The position numbers and the translations under genes were made by a program. The notes below the pieces were generated by a model. That model did not search any database. It was not told where the DNA came from and saw nothing but the letters and a program-made list of their open reading frames with translations. From Oryzomicrobium terrae (GTDB lineage Bacteria > Pseudomonadota > Gammaproteobacteria > Burkholderiales > Rhodocyclaceae): 64,000 nt of DNA. The stretch is from positions 1,302,001 through 1,366,000 of the forward strand of contig NZ_CP022579.1 in assembly GCF_008274805.1 (NCBI RefSeq). The letters are read 5' to 3'. Shown one piece after another: positions 45,260 to 53,783 of the stretch. Position 1 is the stretch's first letter, and each line of letters begins with the position of its first letter.

Positions 45260-45673
45260 TCAGCCCTGGGGGCGGTCTTCGAGCACCTCGGTATCGTCAT
45301 GGGCATAGGCCGGGGCGCAGCAGCACAGCAGGCGCAGCGGCACGTCGCCGCGGTTTTCGATGCAGTGGGCGGTGCCCGGCGGGATCAGCACCGTGTCGCC
45401 CGGGGCCACGCCGAACTGTTCGTTGCCTAAGGTCATGCGGCCGCTGCCGGCGGTGATGTGGTACAGCTCCTCGGTAACGCCGTGGCGGTGCAGCAAGGTG
45501 CGCTGGCCGGGGAAGACGGTAGCCTCGGCCAGGCTCTGGGCGCGGGCTCCGGCGTGCACTGCCGGGTGCATCAGCTCCCGGATCTCCGAGCCGTCCTTGG
45601 TCACGTAGGCGGGCACTTCGTCCCGCCTCGTGACCTGGGGGGGCTGGGGATTGCCCGGCCGGGGCGCGCTCAT
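45260..45673 (-). CDS. Cupin-domain protein
   Basis: A 137-aa single-domain cupin (beta-barrel). The metal-binding motif is HRHGVTEELYHITAGSGRMTL (two His and Glu), and the second motif, PGTAHCIENRGDVPLRLLC, supplies another His. Cupins bind a metal and act as small enzymes or sensors; the specific role is unknown. ATG 45673 has AAGG eight bases upstream. A GTG at 45688 is in frame. It starts 12 bases after the phaZ stop on the same strand, so it is probably co-transcribed as the second gene. Confidence 0.85.
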   Translation of the reverse strand: MSAPRPGNPQPPQVTRRDEVPAYVTKDGSEIRELMHPAVHAGARAQSLAEATVFPGQRTLLHRHGVTEELYHITAGSGRMTLGNEQFGVAPGDTVLIPPGTAHCIENRGDVPLRLLCCCAPAYAHDDTEVLEDRPQG

Positions 45674-45684
45674 CGCCGCGCCTT

Positions 45685-46932
45685 TCACGCTTGGGCGGTG
45701 GCGGGCCGCTCGAAGCGGCGGATGAAGCCGGCCACCTCGGGGCAGATCACCTCACGCCAGCGCCGGCCGCTGAAGATGCCGTAATGGCCGACCTTGGGGC
45801 AGAGGAAGTGGCGACGCTGGTCGGCGTCCAGGCTGGCGCACAGGCCGTGGGCGGCCTCGGTCTGGCCCGGGGCGGAGATGTCGTCCAGTTCGCCTTCCAC
45901 AGTCATCAGGGCGGTCTTGCGGATGGCGGCGGGATCGACTCGGCGGCCACTCACCATCAGCTTGCCCTGGGGCAGGTGGTAGTCGAGGAAGACCCGTTCG
46001 ATGGTGTCCAGGTAGAACTCGGCGGGCAGGTCCATCACCGCGTTGTATTCGTCGTAGAAGCGGCGGTGGGCCTCGGCCGATTCGCCGTCGCCCTCCACCA
46101 GGTGGTGGTAGAACTCCAGGTGGGCGTCGATGTGCCGGTCCGGGTTCATGGCGACGAAGCCGGCGTGCTGCATGAAGCCCGGGTACACCCGGCGCAGGGC
46201 GCCCGGATATTTCACCGGCACCCGGGTGATCACCCGGGTTTCGAACCAGGCCAGGGAATGGGCCTGGGCGTAGTCGTTGACCGCCGTGGGGTTGATGCGG
46301 GTGTCGATCGGGCCGCCCATCAGCACCATCGAACGGGGCTGGGCCGGGTCGTCGTCGGCGGCCATCAGGGAAATGGCAGCTAGCACCGGTACAGTGGGCT
46401 GGCACACCGAGATCACGTGCACATCCGGACCGAGCTGGGCGATGAAGTCCCGGGCGTAGGCCACGTAGTCGTCAAAGCCGAAACCCCCCTGGGAGTGGGG
46501 CACCAGTCGGGCATCGACCCAATCGGTGATGTAGACCTCGTGGCGCGGCAGCAGGGCGCGCACCGTGTCGCGCAACAGGCTGGCGTAGTGGCCCGAGAGG
46601 GGGGCGAAGACCAGCACCTTGGGGTCGGCGGCGCGGCTGGCGGGCAGGTCGCGGGCAAAGTGCAACAGGCGGCAGAAGGGCTTGTCGGCCACGTATGCTT
46701 CACGCACCGCCACGGCCTGGCCGTCCACCACGGTGTCGTGCAGGCCGAAGCCGGGTTTTTCGTAGCGCCGCACCAGGCGGGCGAACAGTTCGGAACCGGC
46801 CGCCACCTTGGGGGCGGCGGGCAGGTAGGAAAAGGCGGAGAAGGGATTGCCGAACAAGTGTTGGGTGGTTTCGGCCCACAGGCGGAAAGGCGTGGCCAGG
46901 CTGTGCTGGAACTCGTGCAAGTCGTAAAGCAT
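45685..46932 (-). CDS. phaZ: Intracellular polyhydroxyalkanoate depolymerase
   Basis: A 415-aa alpha/beta-hydrolase that mobilises stored poly(3-hydroxybutyrate) inside the cell. The nucleophile is Cys177 in VISVCQPTVPVLAA, the Cys-type variant known from PhaZ1 of Cupriavidus. The catalytic Asp is in VEGELDDISAPGQTEAAH and the His in PKVGHYGIFSGRRWRE. The N-terminus MLYDLHEFQHSLATPFRLW matches the family start, so I use ATG 46932. An in-frame upstream start would add 19 residues. No signal peptide, as expected. Confidence 0.94.
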   Translation of the reverse strand: MLYDLHEFQHSLATPFRLWAETTQHLFGNPFSAFSYLPAAPKVAAGSELFARLVRRYEKPGFGLHDTVVDGQAVAVREAYVADKPFCRLLHFARDLPASRAADPKVLVFAPLSGHYASLLRDTVRALLPRHEVYITDWVDARLVPHSQGGFGFDDYVAYARDFIAQLGPDVHVISVCQPTVPVLAAISLMAADDDPAQPRSMVLMGGPIDTRINPTAVNDYAQAHSLAWFETRVITRVPVKYPGALRRVYPGFMQHAGFVAMNPDRHIDAHLEFYHHLVEGDGESAEAHRRFYDEYNAVMDLPAEFYLDTIERVFLDYHLPQGKLMVSGRRVDPAAIRKTALMTVEGELDDISAPGQTEAAHGLCASLDADQRRHFLCPKVGHYGIFSGRRWREVICPEVAGFIRRFERPATAQA

Positions 46933-47194
46933 TGGGCTGCCTAAAAATCGGAACCGGCGGATTCTAAAGGACTTTTTCCCCAGGTCCAATGGAAAAAAAT
47001 AACGGATTTCGTCTCGCTTTCGAGTGTTTTGTCTCTAATTTGAGATTGGTAGTAAAACATCGCTTCCGACACCAGGCGCGATTTGGACGATGGGCGGCGG
47101 GGAGCGTGCCAATATTCCTTGTTTTGCCGGTAAGCCCCGGCGCTACAATGAACGCCGCCCGCTATTGGAAACCTTGGCCTTTTAGCCTCTTACC
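46933..47194. other. Divergent promoter region, 262 bp
   Basis: It lies between divergent phaZ and the kinase-HDOD-GAF gene and must hold both promoters. The sequence is more AT-rich than its surroundings around 46990-47070. I could not pick convincing -35/-10 pairs. Confidence 0.4.
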
Positions 47195-49585
47195 ATGACA
47201 ACATCACAAATCGGCCGATTTCAGATCAAAAAGGAACTGGGGCGGGGAGCGCAAAGCGTCGTTTACCTGGCCTGGGACCCGCATCTGGAGCGGGATATCG
47301 CCATCAAGACCCTGCACTTCTCCACGCCGGATCCGGAGCAGAATCGGCGCTTGCTGGAAGAGGCCAGGGCCGTGGGGCGGTTGCGCCATCCCAACCTGGT
47401 ACCGGTATTCGAGGCGGGGGAAGAGGGCGGCGATATCTTCCTGGTGTTTGAATATGTGCCCGGTTCGACCCTGACCCGGCTGATAGCGGAAAAAGGCGCC
47501 ATGTCGGCGCCCAAGGCGGCGGCCCTGATCCGCGCCGTGCTCGACGCCGTGGCCCATGCCCACGAGGCCGGGGTGATCCACCGGGATCTGAAACCGTCGA
47601 ATATCCTGGTGGACGACAAGGGTACGCCCCGGGTCATGGACTTCGGCATCGCCATGCGCGCCGACGCCGCCCGCGACGGCAGCCTGAGTGGTACGCCGGC
47701 CTACATGGCGCCGGAATACATCACCGAGCGCAACGTGTCTCCAAGAGTGGACGTGTTTGCCGCCGGCCTGATTCTTTTCGAGCTGCTCACCGGCTTTCGC
47801 GCCTTCCAGGGCGTCGATCTGAACCGGGTGATGGAGCGCATCTGCCACGACGACCTGCGCCTGCCCGATAGCGTGACGGTGGATGAGCGCCTGGCCGACA
47901 TCCTTTATCGGGCCACGGCGCGCAACCCGGGCGACCGCTACGAATCGGCCGCCGCCTTCCGTCAGGCCCTGGATGCCTACCTGTCGCCGGAATCGGAAGC
48001 TGCCGCCGCGGCGGATGCCAAGCAAAGCACCCTGGATTTCCTGCTGCGCCGGATGCGCCACAAGAGCGACTTTCCGGCCCTGTCCGAATCGGTGTCGGCG
48101 ATCAACAAGATCGCCGATTCGGAAAAGGAAAGCGTGGCAAAGCTGTCCTCCACCATCCTCAAGGACTTCTCCCTCACCAACAAGATCCTGCGTCTGGTGA
48201 ATTCGGCGGCCTACCGTACCGCCGGCGGCGGCAACATCAGCACCGTGTCGCGGGCGGTGATCGTGCTGGGCTTCGACGCGGTGCGCAACATCGCCGTCAC
48301 CGTGTTGCTCTTCGAGCACCTGCAAAACAAGGCCAACGCCCAGCAGCTCAAGGAAGAATTCCTGCGCGCCAACCTGGCCGCCATCATCGCCCGGGACATC
48401 GCCCACCACCGGCCCGAAGTGGCCGGCCACAAGGAAGTGGAGCAGGCTTTCATCTGCGCCATGTTCCATAACCTGGGGCGCTTGCTCACCCAGTACTACT
48501 TCCCCGAGGAAAGCGACGAGATCAAGAAGTCCATGCAGCAGCAGGGCATTTCCGAGGAGGCGGCGTCGATCAAGGTGCTGGGCCTGTCCTACGAGGAGCT
48601 GGGCATCGGCGTGGCCCGCAACTGGGGCTTTCCCAACCTCATCGTCGGCAGCATGCGCTCCCTGCCGCCGGGCAGCGTGCGCCGGCCGAGCGCGGCGGAA
48701 GACCGGCTGCGGGTGCTCTCGGCCTATTCCAACGAAATCTGCAACGTCATTGCCGCCACGCCGCCGGAAAAGCGCCAGAGCGAGTTGCGCAAGGTGGCGG
48801 CCCGCTTCGCCGCCGGCATCGATCTGGACGACAAGGCGGTCAAGGAAACCCTGGAGCGTTCCTTCATCCAGGTGGCCGAATTCGCCTCGATCATCCGCCT
48901 CAACCTGCAGCAGACCATGTTCGGTCGCCAGATCCGCGCCTGGAGCGGCGGTACCGTCGGCAACGGCGAAACGGTCACCGAGCTGGGCACCCTGCCCGGG
49001 GCGGTGCTGGCCGACAACGCGGTGCTGCCCGACGGGGACGGGGGCGACGGCCAGGCCTACAACGCGGCCAATGCCCAGGCCATCCTCACCGCCGGCATCC
49101 AGGACATCTCCAACACCCTGGTGGAGGATTTCAAGCTCAACGACGTGCTGCGCATCATCCTGGAAACCATGTACCGGGCCATGGGCTTCAAGCGCGTCAT
49201 CCTGTCGATCAAGGACGCCCGCACCGGCATGATGCAGGGCCGTTACGGTTTCGGCCCCGACGCCACCGAAGTGGCCAAGGCTTTCCGCTTCCAGGTGGGC
49301 AAGCATCCGGACATCTTCCAGGCGGCCCTGAGCAACGGCGTGGATATCCTCATCACCGATACCGAGGACCCGAAGATCGCCCCGCGCATTCCAGAATGGT
49401 TCCACAAGGCCATCTCGGCTCGCACCTTCGTCATCTTTCCCCTCAACATCCGCCACAATCCGGTGGCGATGATCTATGCCGACAAGGACCAGGCCGGCGA
49501 TATCGTCATTCCGGAAAAGGAACTGTCCCTGCTGCGCACCCTGCGCAACCAGGCGGTGCTGGCGATCAAGCAGTCGGTGGGTTAA
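47195..49585 (+). CDS. Serine/threonine kinase-HDOD-GAF fusion signalling protein
   Basis: A 796-aa cytoplasmic protein with three modules. Residues about 7-265 form a Hanks-type kinase: glycine loop LGRGAQSVVYLAW, IAIKTL (Lys), catalytic VIHRDLKPSNIL and MDFGIAM for the DFG Asp. All catalytic residues are present, so it should be active. Residues about 285-480 form an HDOD domain (DFPALSESVSAINKIADS, LTNKILRLVNSAAYR, MFHNLGRLL). Residues about 625-790 form a GAF-like sensor (ILETMYRAMGFKRVILSI to the end). No membrane segment. The kinase-HDOD pairing occurs in other betaproteobacteria, but its targets are unknown. Confidence 0.9.
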   Translation: MTTSQIGRFQIKKELGRGAQSVVYLAWDPHLERDIAIKTLHFSTPDPEQNRRLLEEARAVGRLRHPNLVPVFEAGEEGGDIFLVFEYVPGSTLTRLIAEKGAMSAPKAAALIRAVLDAVAHAHEAGVIHRDLKPSNILVDDKGTPRVMDFGIAMRADAARDGSLSGTPAYMAPEYITERNVSPRVDVFAAGLILFELLTGFRAFQGVDLNRVMERICHDDLRLPDSVTVDERLADILYRATARNPGDRYESAAAFRQALDAYLSPESEAAAAADAKQSTLDFLLRRMRHKSDFPALSESVSAINKIADSEKESVAKLSSTILKDFSLTNKILRLVNSAAYRTAGGGNISTVSRAVIVLGFDAVRNIAVTVLLFEHLQNKANAQQLKEEFLRANLAAIIARDIAHHRPEVAGHKEVEQAFICAMFHNLGRLLTQYYFPEESDEIKKSMQQQGISEEAASIKVLGLSYEELGIGVARNWGFPNLIVGSMRSLPPGSVRRPSAAEDRLRVLSAYSNEICNVIAATPPEKRQSELRKVAARFAAGIDLDDKAVKETLERSFIQVAEFASIIRLNLQQTMFGRQIRAWSGGTVGNGETVTELGTLPGAVLADNAVLPDGDGGDGQAYNAANAQAILTAGIQDISNTLVEDFKLNDVLRIILETMYRAMGFKRVILSIKDARTGMMQGRYGFGPDATEVAKAFRFQVGKHPDIFQAALSNGVDILITDTEDPKIAPRIPEWFHKAISARTFVIFPLNIRHNPVAMIYADKDQAGDIVIPEKELSLLRTLRNQAVLAIKQSVG

Positions 49586-49608
49586 GGCGCGGGACGCTTG
49601 CCGCGGGC

Positions 49609-50505
49609 TCAGGCCACGGCGGCCAGCCGGGGCGCCGGAGGCGGGGCGAGCAGGGCCTCGGCCATGGCATCCACCGCCGGGTGGGGGATGCCATTGCGCC
49701 GGATCAGCACGGTGGTGCTGCGCCCCAGGTGGGGCGGCAGGGGGTGGGCCGACACGCTGTTGCCGCTGGGCAGGCTGGCCAGCAGGCTGCGCGGGGCCAG
49801 GGCGATGCCCATGCCCGAGGCGACGCAGCCGAGCATGGCGTGGTAGGACGACAGCTCCACCACCCGTTCCGGCACCACGGGCACCGGGGCTGACACCGCC
49901 AGCCATTGCTCCAGCTTTTGCCGGTAGGCGCAGCTCGGCTCGAAGGTGAGCAGGGTGCGGGTGCGCACGTCCCGGGCGTCGGCAATCGGCGGGTGGCAGG
50001 CGGCGGCCACAATCACCAATTCTTCCTCGAATACCGGCACCGCGTTGAGGCGCAGATCCTCCACCGGGCCGCTCACCAGGGCGCAGTCCAGGGTGCCGTC
50101 GAGCACCTCGGCGATCAGCCGGCCGGTGGGGCCGGTACGCAGTTCGAGCTGGACGCCGGGATGGCGGCCGTGGAAGTCGGCCAGCCGGGGCGGCAGGCGG
50201 GCGGCTGCCGTGCTTTCCATGGACCCCAGGCGCAGCCGACCCCGGGGGGTGCGGTCGCTCACCGCGGCCCGGGCTTCGCTGGCCAGGTTGAGCAGCCGTT
50301 CGGCGTAGTCCACCAGCACCTGGCCGGCGGGGGAGGGGGCCATGCGCCGTCCTTCGCGGATGAACAGATCCACCCCCAGGCTTTCTTCGAGCTGCTGGAT
50401 GCGCGTGGTGACGTTGGACTGGACCCGGTGCAACTGAGTCGCCGCCCGGGTGACGCCGCCTTCGCGGACCACGGTGAGGAAGATGTTCAGGTCGTCTAGG
50501 TCCAT
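49609..50505 (-). CDS. LysR-family transcriptional regulator
   Basis: A 298-aa regulator. The N-terminal winged helix (1-60) reads MDLDDLNIFLTVVREGG, TRAATQLHRVQSNVTTRIQQLEESLGVDLF. The C-terminal effector domain (about 90-295) is normal. It is divergent from the DMT transporter gene, the usual arrangement for a LysR protein that controls its neighbour. The inducer is unknown. Confidence 0.93.
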   Translation of the reverse strand: MDLDDLNIFLTVVREGGVTRAATQLHRVQSNVTTRIQQLEESLGVDLFIREGRRMAPSPAGQVLVDYAERLLNLASEARAAVSDRTPRGRLRLGSMESTAAARLPPRLADFHGRHPGVQLELRTGPTGRLIAEVLDGTLDCALVSGPVEDLRLNAVPVFEEELVIVAAACHPPIADARDVRTRTLLTFEPSCAYRQKLEQWLAVSAPVPVVPERVVELSSYHAMLGCVASGMGIALAPRSLLASLPSGNSVSAHPLPPHLGRSTTVLIRRNGIPHPAVDAMAEALLAPPPAPRLAAVA

Positions 50506-50533
50506 GACGAAAATCTCAAAACGGGATAGATCT

Positions 50534-50560
50534 GTTCATATTAATTCATTTTACGTGAAC
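50534..50560. promoter_or_regulatory. Possible LysR operator
   Basis: GTTCA at 50534-50538 is repeated inverted as TGAAC at 50556-50560 across an AT-rich centre that also contains a TATTAAT. It sits in the divergent gap 29 bases from the LysR start. Confidence 0.3.
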
Positions 50561-50688
50561 GACAATCCCACCTAGGCTACGCACCTGACACGACCGCCAA
50601 GACGCCGTTAAGACCACTGTTCCCCGACCCCAACCCAGGTTCCGCCCCTAATCCCGGCGTGGCACCAAGCACCGACGAGAGCCCGACC

Positions 50689-51660
50689 ATGGCCCAACCT
50701 TCCGCAACCCCCGCCGCCGGCGCCTACACCCACGCCGGGGCGTCCCACCGCGCCGGCTACCTGGCGGCCATTGGCACCGTGGCGATCTGGACCGGCTTCA
50801 TCCTGGTCTCGCGCCTGGGCGGCAAGAGCGCCCTGACCGGCTTCGACATCCTGGCCCTGCGCCTGGGCACGGCGGCGCTGCTGCTGTTCCTCTTCGCCGC
50901 CCGGCTGCCGGCCGAGGCCTGGGCCAACAAGCGCCTGTGGATTCTGGCCGGCATCGGCGGCGTTGGCTTTGGCGTGCTGGCCTATTCCGGCTTCAAGAGC
51001 GTGCCGGCGGCCCACGGGGCGATCCTCATTCCCGGCATGCAGCCCTTTCTGGCGGCGGTGCTGTCCTGGTGGCTGGCCGGTGAGAAGCCCTCGGCGCCGC
51101 GCATGGCGGGCTACGCCTGCATCGCCGCCGGGGTGAGCCTGGTAGCGGTGCCGATCCTCTCGGGCAACTCGGCCAACTGGTCTCCGGCCATGCTTGCCGG
51201 CGACGGGCTGGTGTTCGCCGCGTCCCTGACCTGGGCGGTGTTCGGCATGCTGGCCAAGCGCTGGGGGTTCGAGCCCTGGCTGCTGACCCGCTTCATCGCC
51301 ATCGGCTCGGCCATCCTTTACCTGCCGGTGTACGTCCTGTTCCTGCCCAAGGCCCTCGATGCGGTGCCTTGGTCCACCCTGGTGGTCCAGGCCCTCTACC
51401 AGGGGATCGGTCCGGCCATTCTGGCCATGGTGCTGTACCTGCGGGCGGTGTCGATCCTCGGTCCCTCCCGGGTGGCGGCCCTGATCGCCCTGGTGCCGGT
51501 GCTGGCCGGCCTGCTGGCGGTGCCCTTGCTCGACGAGCCGCTTACCGTCTGGCTCGCCGCCGGCCTCCTGTCCGTGTCCCTCGGCGCCTTCCTGGCCTCC
51601 CGGCCCCTGCCGACCCCCGCCCCGGTCGCCGGGACGACCCCCGCCTCGGCCCGGGCCTGA
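50689..51660 (+). CDS. DMT-family (EamA) transporter
   Basis: A 323-aa inner-membrane protein with two EamA repeats and about ten transmembrane helices. Repeat 1 starts LAAIGTVAIWTGFILVSRL; repeat 2 starts GDGLVFAASLTWAVFGMLAKRW. VPAAHGAILIPGMQPFLAAVLSWW and the repeat 2 equivalent GPSRVAALIALVPVLAGLLA are typical. These export small metabolites; the substrate is unknown. ATG 50689 is preferred to an in-frame GTG at 50659. Probably the target of the divergent LysR regulator. Confidence 0.9.
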   Translation: MAQPSATPAAGAYTHAGASHRAGYLAAIGTVAIWTGFILVSRLGGKSALTGFDILALRLGTAALLLFLFAARLPAEAWANKRLWILAGIGGVGFGVLAYSGFKSVPAAHGAILIPGMQPFLAAVLSWWLAGEKPSAPRMAGYACIAAGVSLVAVPILSGNSANWSPAMLAGDGLVFAASLTWAVFGMLAKRWGFEPWLLTRFIAIGSAILYLPVYVLFLPKALDAVPWSTLVVQALYQGIGPAILAMVLYLRAVSILGPSRVAALIALVPVLAGLLAVPLLDEPLTVWLAAGLLSVSLGAFLASRPLPTPAPVAGTTPASARA

Positions 51661-51722
51661 GGGGCGGGCAGCGCCCGAAATCCCTTTCTTTTTCCCACCA
51701 CTCCTACCCTGCGAGAACGACC

Positions 51723-51926
51723 ATGCCCTACGTCAATATCAAGATCACCAACGAGAACGTCACCCCGGAAAAGAAGGCGGCCCTGATTGCCGGCGCCACC
51801 AAGCTGCTGCAGGACGTGATGGGCAAGAACCCGGCCACCACGGTGGTGGTGATCGACGAGGTGAATACCGACAACTGGGGCATCGGCGGCGAGACCGTCA
51901 CGGTGCGCCGGCAGCGCGGCCAGTAG
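51723..51926 (+). CDS. 4-oxalocrotonate tautomerase family protein
   Basis: A 67-aa small tautomerase. After removal of Met the catalytic Pro is N-terminal (MPYVNIKIT). The conserved TPEKKAALIAGATKLLQDVMGKNPATT and VVIDEVNTDNWGIGGET match the family, which interconverts enol and keto acids in aromatic breakdown. It follows the DMT gene by 62 bases with a GAGAACG-type ribosome site. No other catabolic genes are near, so the substrate is open. Confidence 0.93.
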   Translation: MPYVNIKITNENVTPEKKAALIAGATKLLQDVMGKNPATTVVVIDEVNTDNWGIGGETVTVRRQRGQ

Positions 51927-51944
51927 TTTTCCCCTTGCCTGGGC

Positions 51945-51979
51945 AACAGCAACGCCCCGCATGTCGGGGCGTTGCTGTT
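51945..51979 (+). terminator. Terminator of the DMT-tautomerase unit
   Basis: A perfect 15-bp stem (51945-51959 with 51965-51979) with CATGT loop, 18 bases after the tautomerase stop. The stem ends in TGTT and is followed by TGTGG, a weak T tail. Confidence 0.8.
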
Positions 51980-52020
51980 TGTGGTGCGGCGGATTTGGGG
52001 GTTTTGTGAGGTGGGTGGCT

Positions 52021-52127
52021 GGAAGGCCGCGCCAGTCATAGATCTTCAAGGTGGTGTCGCCAAGATCAAGCATTGGCGCGGCTTTCCATGCGGCATGCCT
52101 GGAACTCGGCTACTGGCGCGGAGTTTG
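52021..52127. repeat. Dispersed repeat, complex copy C
   Basis: The arms 52021-52036 and 52072-52087 are inverted copies (14 of 16 bases pair) with an inner perfect pair GATCTT/AAGATC (52041-52046, 52063-52068), giving a long imperfect hairpin. A third copy of the core (TGGCGCGGAGTT, 52114-52125) follows. The core is shared with copies A and B. It fills the gap between the tautomerase terminator and the MFS gene. Confidence 0.5.
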
Positions 52128-52138
52128 GCTCGGTGCCA

Positions 52139-53575
52139 TTACAGATCGGCCCCCGCGTGACGATCTCCGGGGCGGCGGGCCGTGCCGGGGGCGAGTTGCC
52201 AGAAGATTGCCGCCGACAGGGTGGTCATGACGCCCATGACGACGAAGGTGGCCTGGAAGGCCTGGCGGGGTGCGTCGTGGCCCGTCGCGGCGAACAGGTC
52301 GGAGAATATGTCGAGGATGGCGCCGGCGCAGGCCACCCCCATGCTCATCGCCAGCATCATCACCATCGACAGCAGGCTGTTGCCGCTGCTCGCCAGGGTG
52401 CTGTCCAGGTCCTTGAGGGTGACCGTGTTCATGGCGGTGAACTGGGCCGAGTTGGCCATGCCGAAGATGACCAGCTGCACCAAACGCAGCCAGGTGGGCT
52501 GCTCCGGCGAAATCCAGGCGAAGCTGGCCATGGCGATGCCGAGCAGGAAGGTGTTGACCACCAGCACACGGCGATAGCCGAGGCGGTGGATGAGGGGCGT
52601 GATCAGGCGCTTGGTGAAAATGCCCGCCAGGGCGACGGGAATGAGCATCAGGCCGGACTGGCTCGGGCTGTAATCGAGGCTGATCTGGAGCAGCAGCGGC
52701 ACCAGGTAGGGCATGCTGCCGCTGCCCAGCCGGGCAAACAGGTTGCCGAGCAAGCCAACGCTGAAGGTGGGCACGTGGAACAGCCGGGGGGGAAAGAGTG
52801 GCTGGGCCTGGCGGGGGGCGCGTAGCCAGTAGGTGGTGAGGGCGGCAAAACCGGCCACCAGCATTACCAGCACGGTGGCGCGGCGCATGCCCAGTTCCGA
52901 CACCCCGTCCAGGGCCAGTGACACCAGCACCATGCCCAGGGCGAGCAGCAGGTAGCCGGGCAGGTCGAAGCGATCCGGCGAGCGCCCCTGGCTGTCGGGC
53001 ATCACCGCCAGGGTGGCAAAAAAACCGACCAGGCCGACGGGCACGTTGATGAGAAAGATCCAGTGCCAGGACACCGCTTCGGCCAGCCAGCCGCCCAGGG
53101 GCGGGCCGAGCAAGGGGCCGATCAGGCCGGGCATGGTGACGAAGCTCATGGCCGGCAGGAAGCGCTCGCCGGGAAAGGCGCGCAGCACGGCCAGCCGGCC
53201 CACCGGCAGGAGCAAGGCCCCGCCCAGGCCCTGGATCACCCGGGCCGCCACCAATAGGGGAAGGTTCTGCGCCAGGGCGCACAGCAGCGATCCGGCCACG
53301 AACAGCACGATGGCGCCGAGAAAGGTCCGCCGCGTGCCGAAACGGTCGGCCAGCCAGCCCGAGGCGGGAATCAGCATGGCCATGGTCAGGGCGTAGGAAA
53401 TCACCACCGACTGCATGCGCAGCGGGCTTTCCCCCAGGCTGACCGCCATGGCCGGCAGCGCCGTGTTGACGATGGTGGCGTCCAGGGTCTGCATGAAAAA
53501 ACCGATGGCCACCAGCCAGAGGAGCAGACGCGAGGCGTGGTGAGGTGGGGTGGCGGGAGAGGTCATGGGCGGCAT
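52139..53575 (-). CDS. MFS multidrug exporter, DHA2 (14-helix) type
   Basis: A 478-aa proton-coupled exporter of the EmrB/QacA family. Motif A is GWLADRFGTRRTFLGAI near residues 70-86, motif C is the GLIGPLLGPPLGGWL segment near 140, and the N-terminal FFMQTLDATIVNTALPAM is the classical D1 motif. About 14 helices. No membrane-fusion partner (EmrA) is adjacent. The start is taken at ATG 53575 (MPPMTSPATPP); ATG 53566 is equally possible. The upstream frame is not conserved. Confidence 0.92.
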   Translation of the reverse strand: MPPMTSPATPPHHASRLLLWLVAIGFFMQTLDATIVNTALPAMAVSLGESPLRMQSVVISYALTMAMLIPASGWLADRFGTRRTFLGAIVLFVAGSLLCALAQNLPLLVAARVIQGLGGALLLPVGRLAVLRAFPGERFLPAMSFVTMPGLIGPLLGPPLGGWLAEAVSWHWIFLINVPVGLVGFFATLAVMPDSQGRSPDRFDLPGYLLLALGMVLVSLALDGVSELGMRRATVLVMLVAGFAALTTYWLRAPRQAQPLFPPRLFHVPTFSVGLLGNLFARLGSGSMPYLVPLLLQISLDYSPSQSGLMLIPVALAGIFTKRLITPLIHRLGYRRVLVVNTFLLGIAMASFAWISPEQPTWLRLVQLVIFGMANSAQFTAMNTVTLKDLDSTLASSGNSLLSMVMMLAMSMGVACAGAILDIFSDLFAATGHDAPRQAFQATFVVMGVMTTLSAAIFWQLAPGTARRPGDRHAGADL

Positions 53576-53783
53576 GGTGCGAGTGGAGATGCCCCGATGG
53601 CGGCGTGCGGTACAGGCAAGCCCGGAGGGACCGAGACGTTTCATGGGACCGTGGGGCAGGTGCCGGGTTCGACGTCTCGCGGGTCTGCAACGTCCCCAAA
53701 TGAAAAATCCCCCAGGCAATGAACCGGGGGGATTGGCGTGACGCGGAGGTCGACCTAAGCCTGGAATGCCGGCTGTTGGCGGC

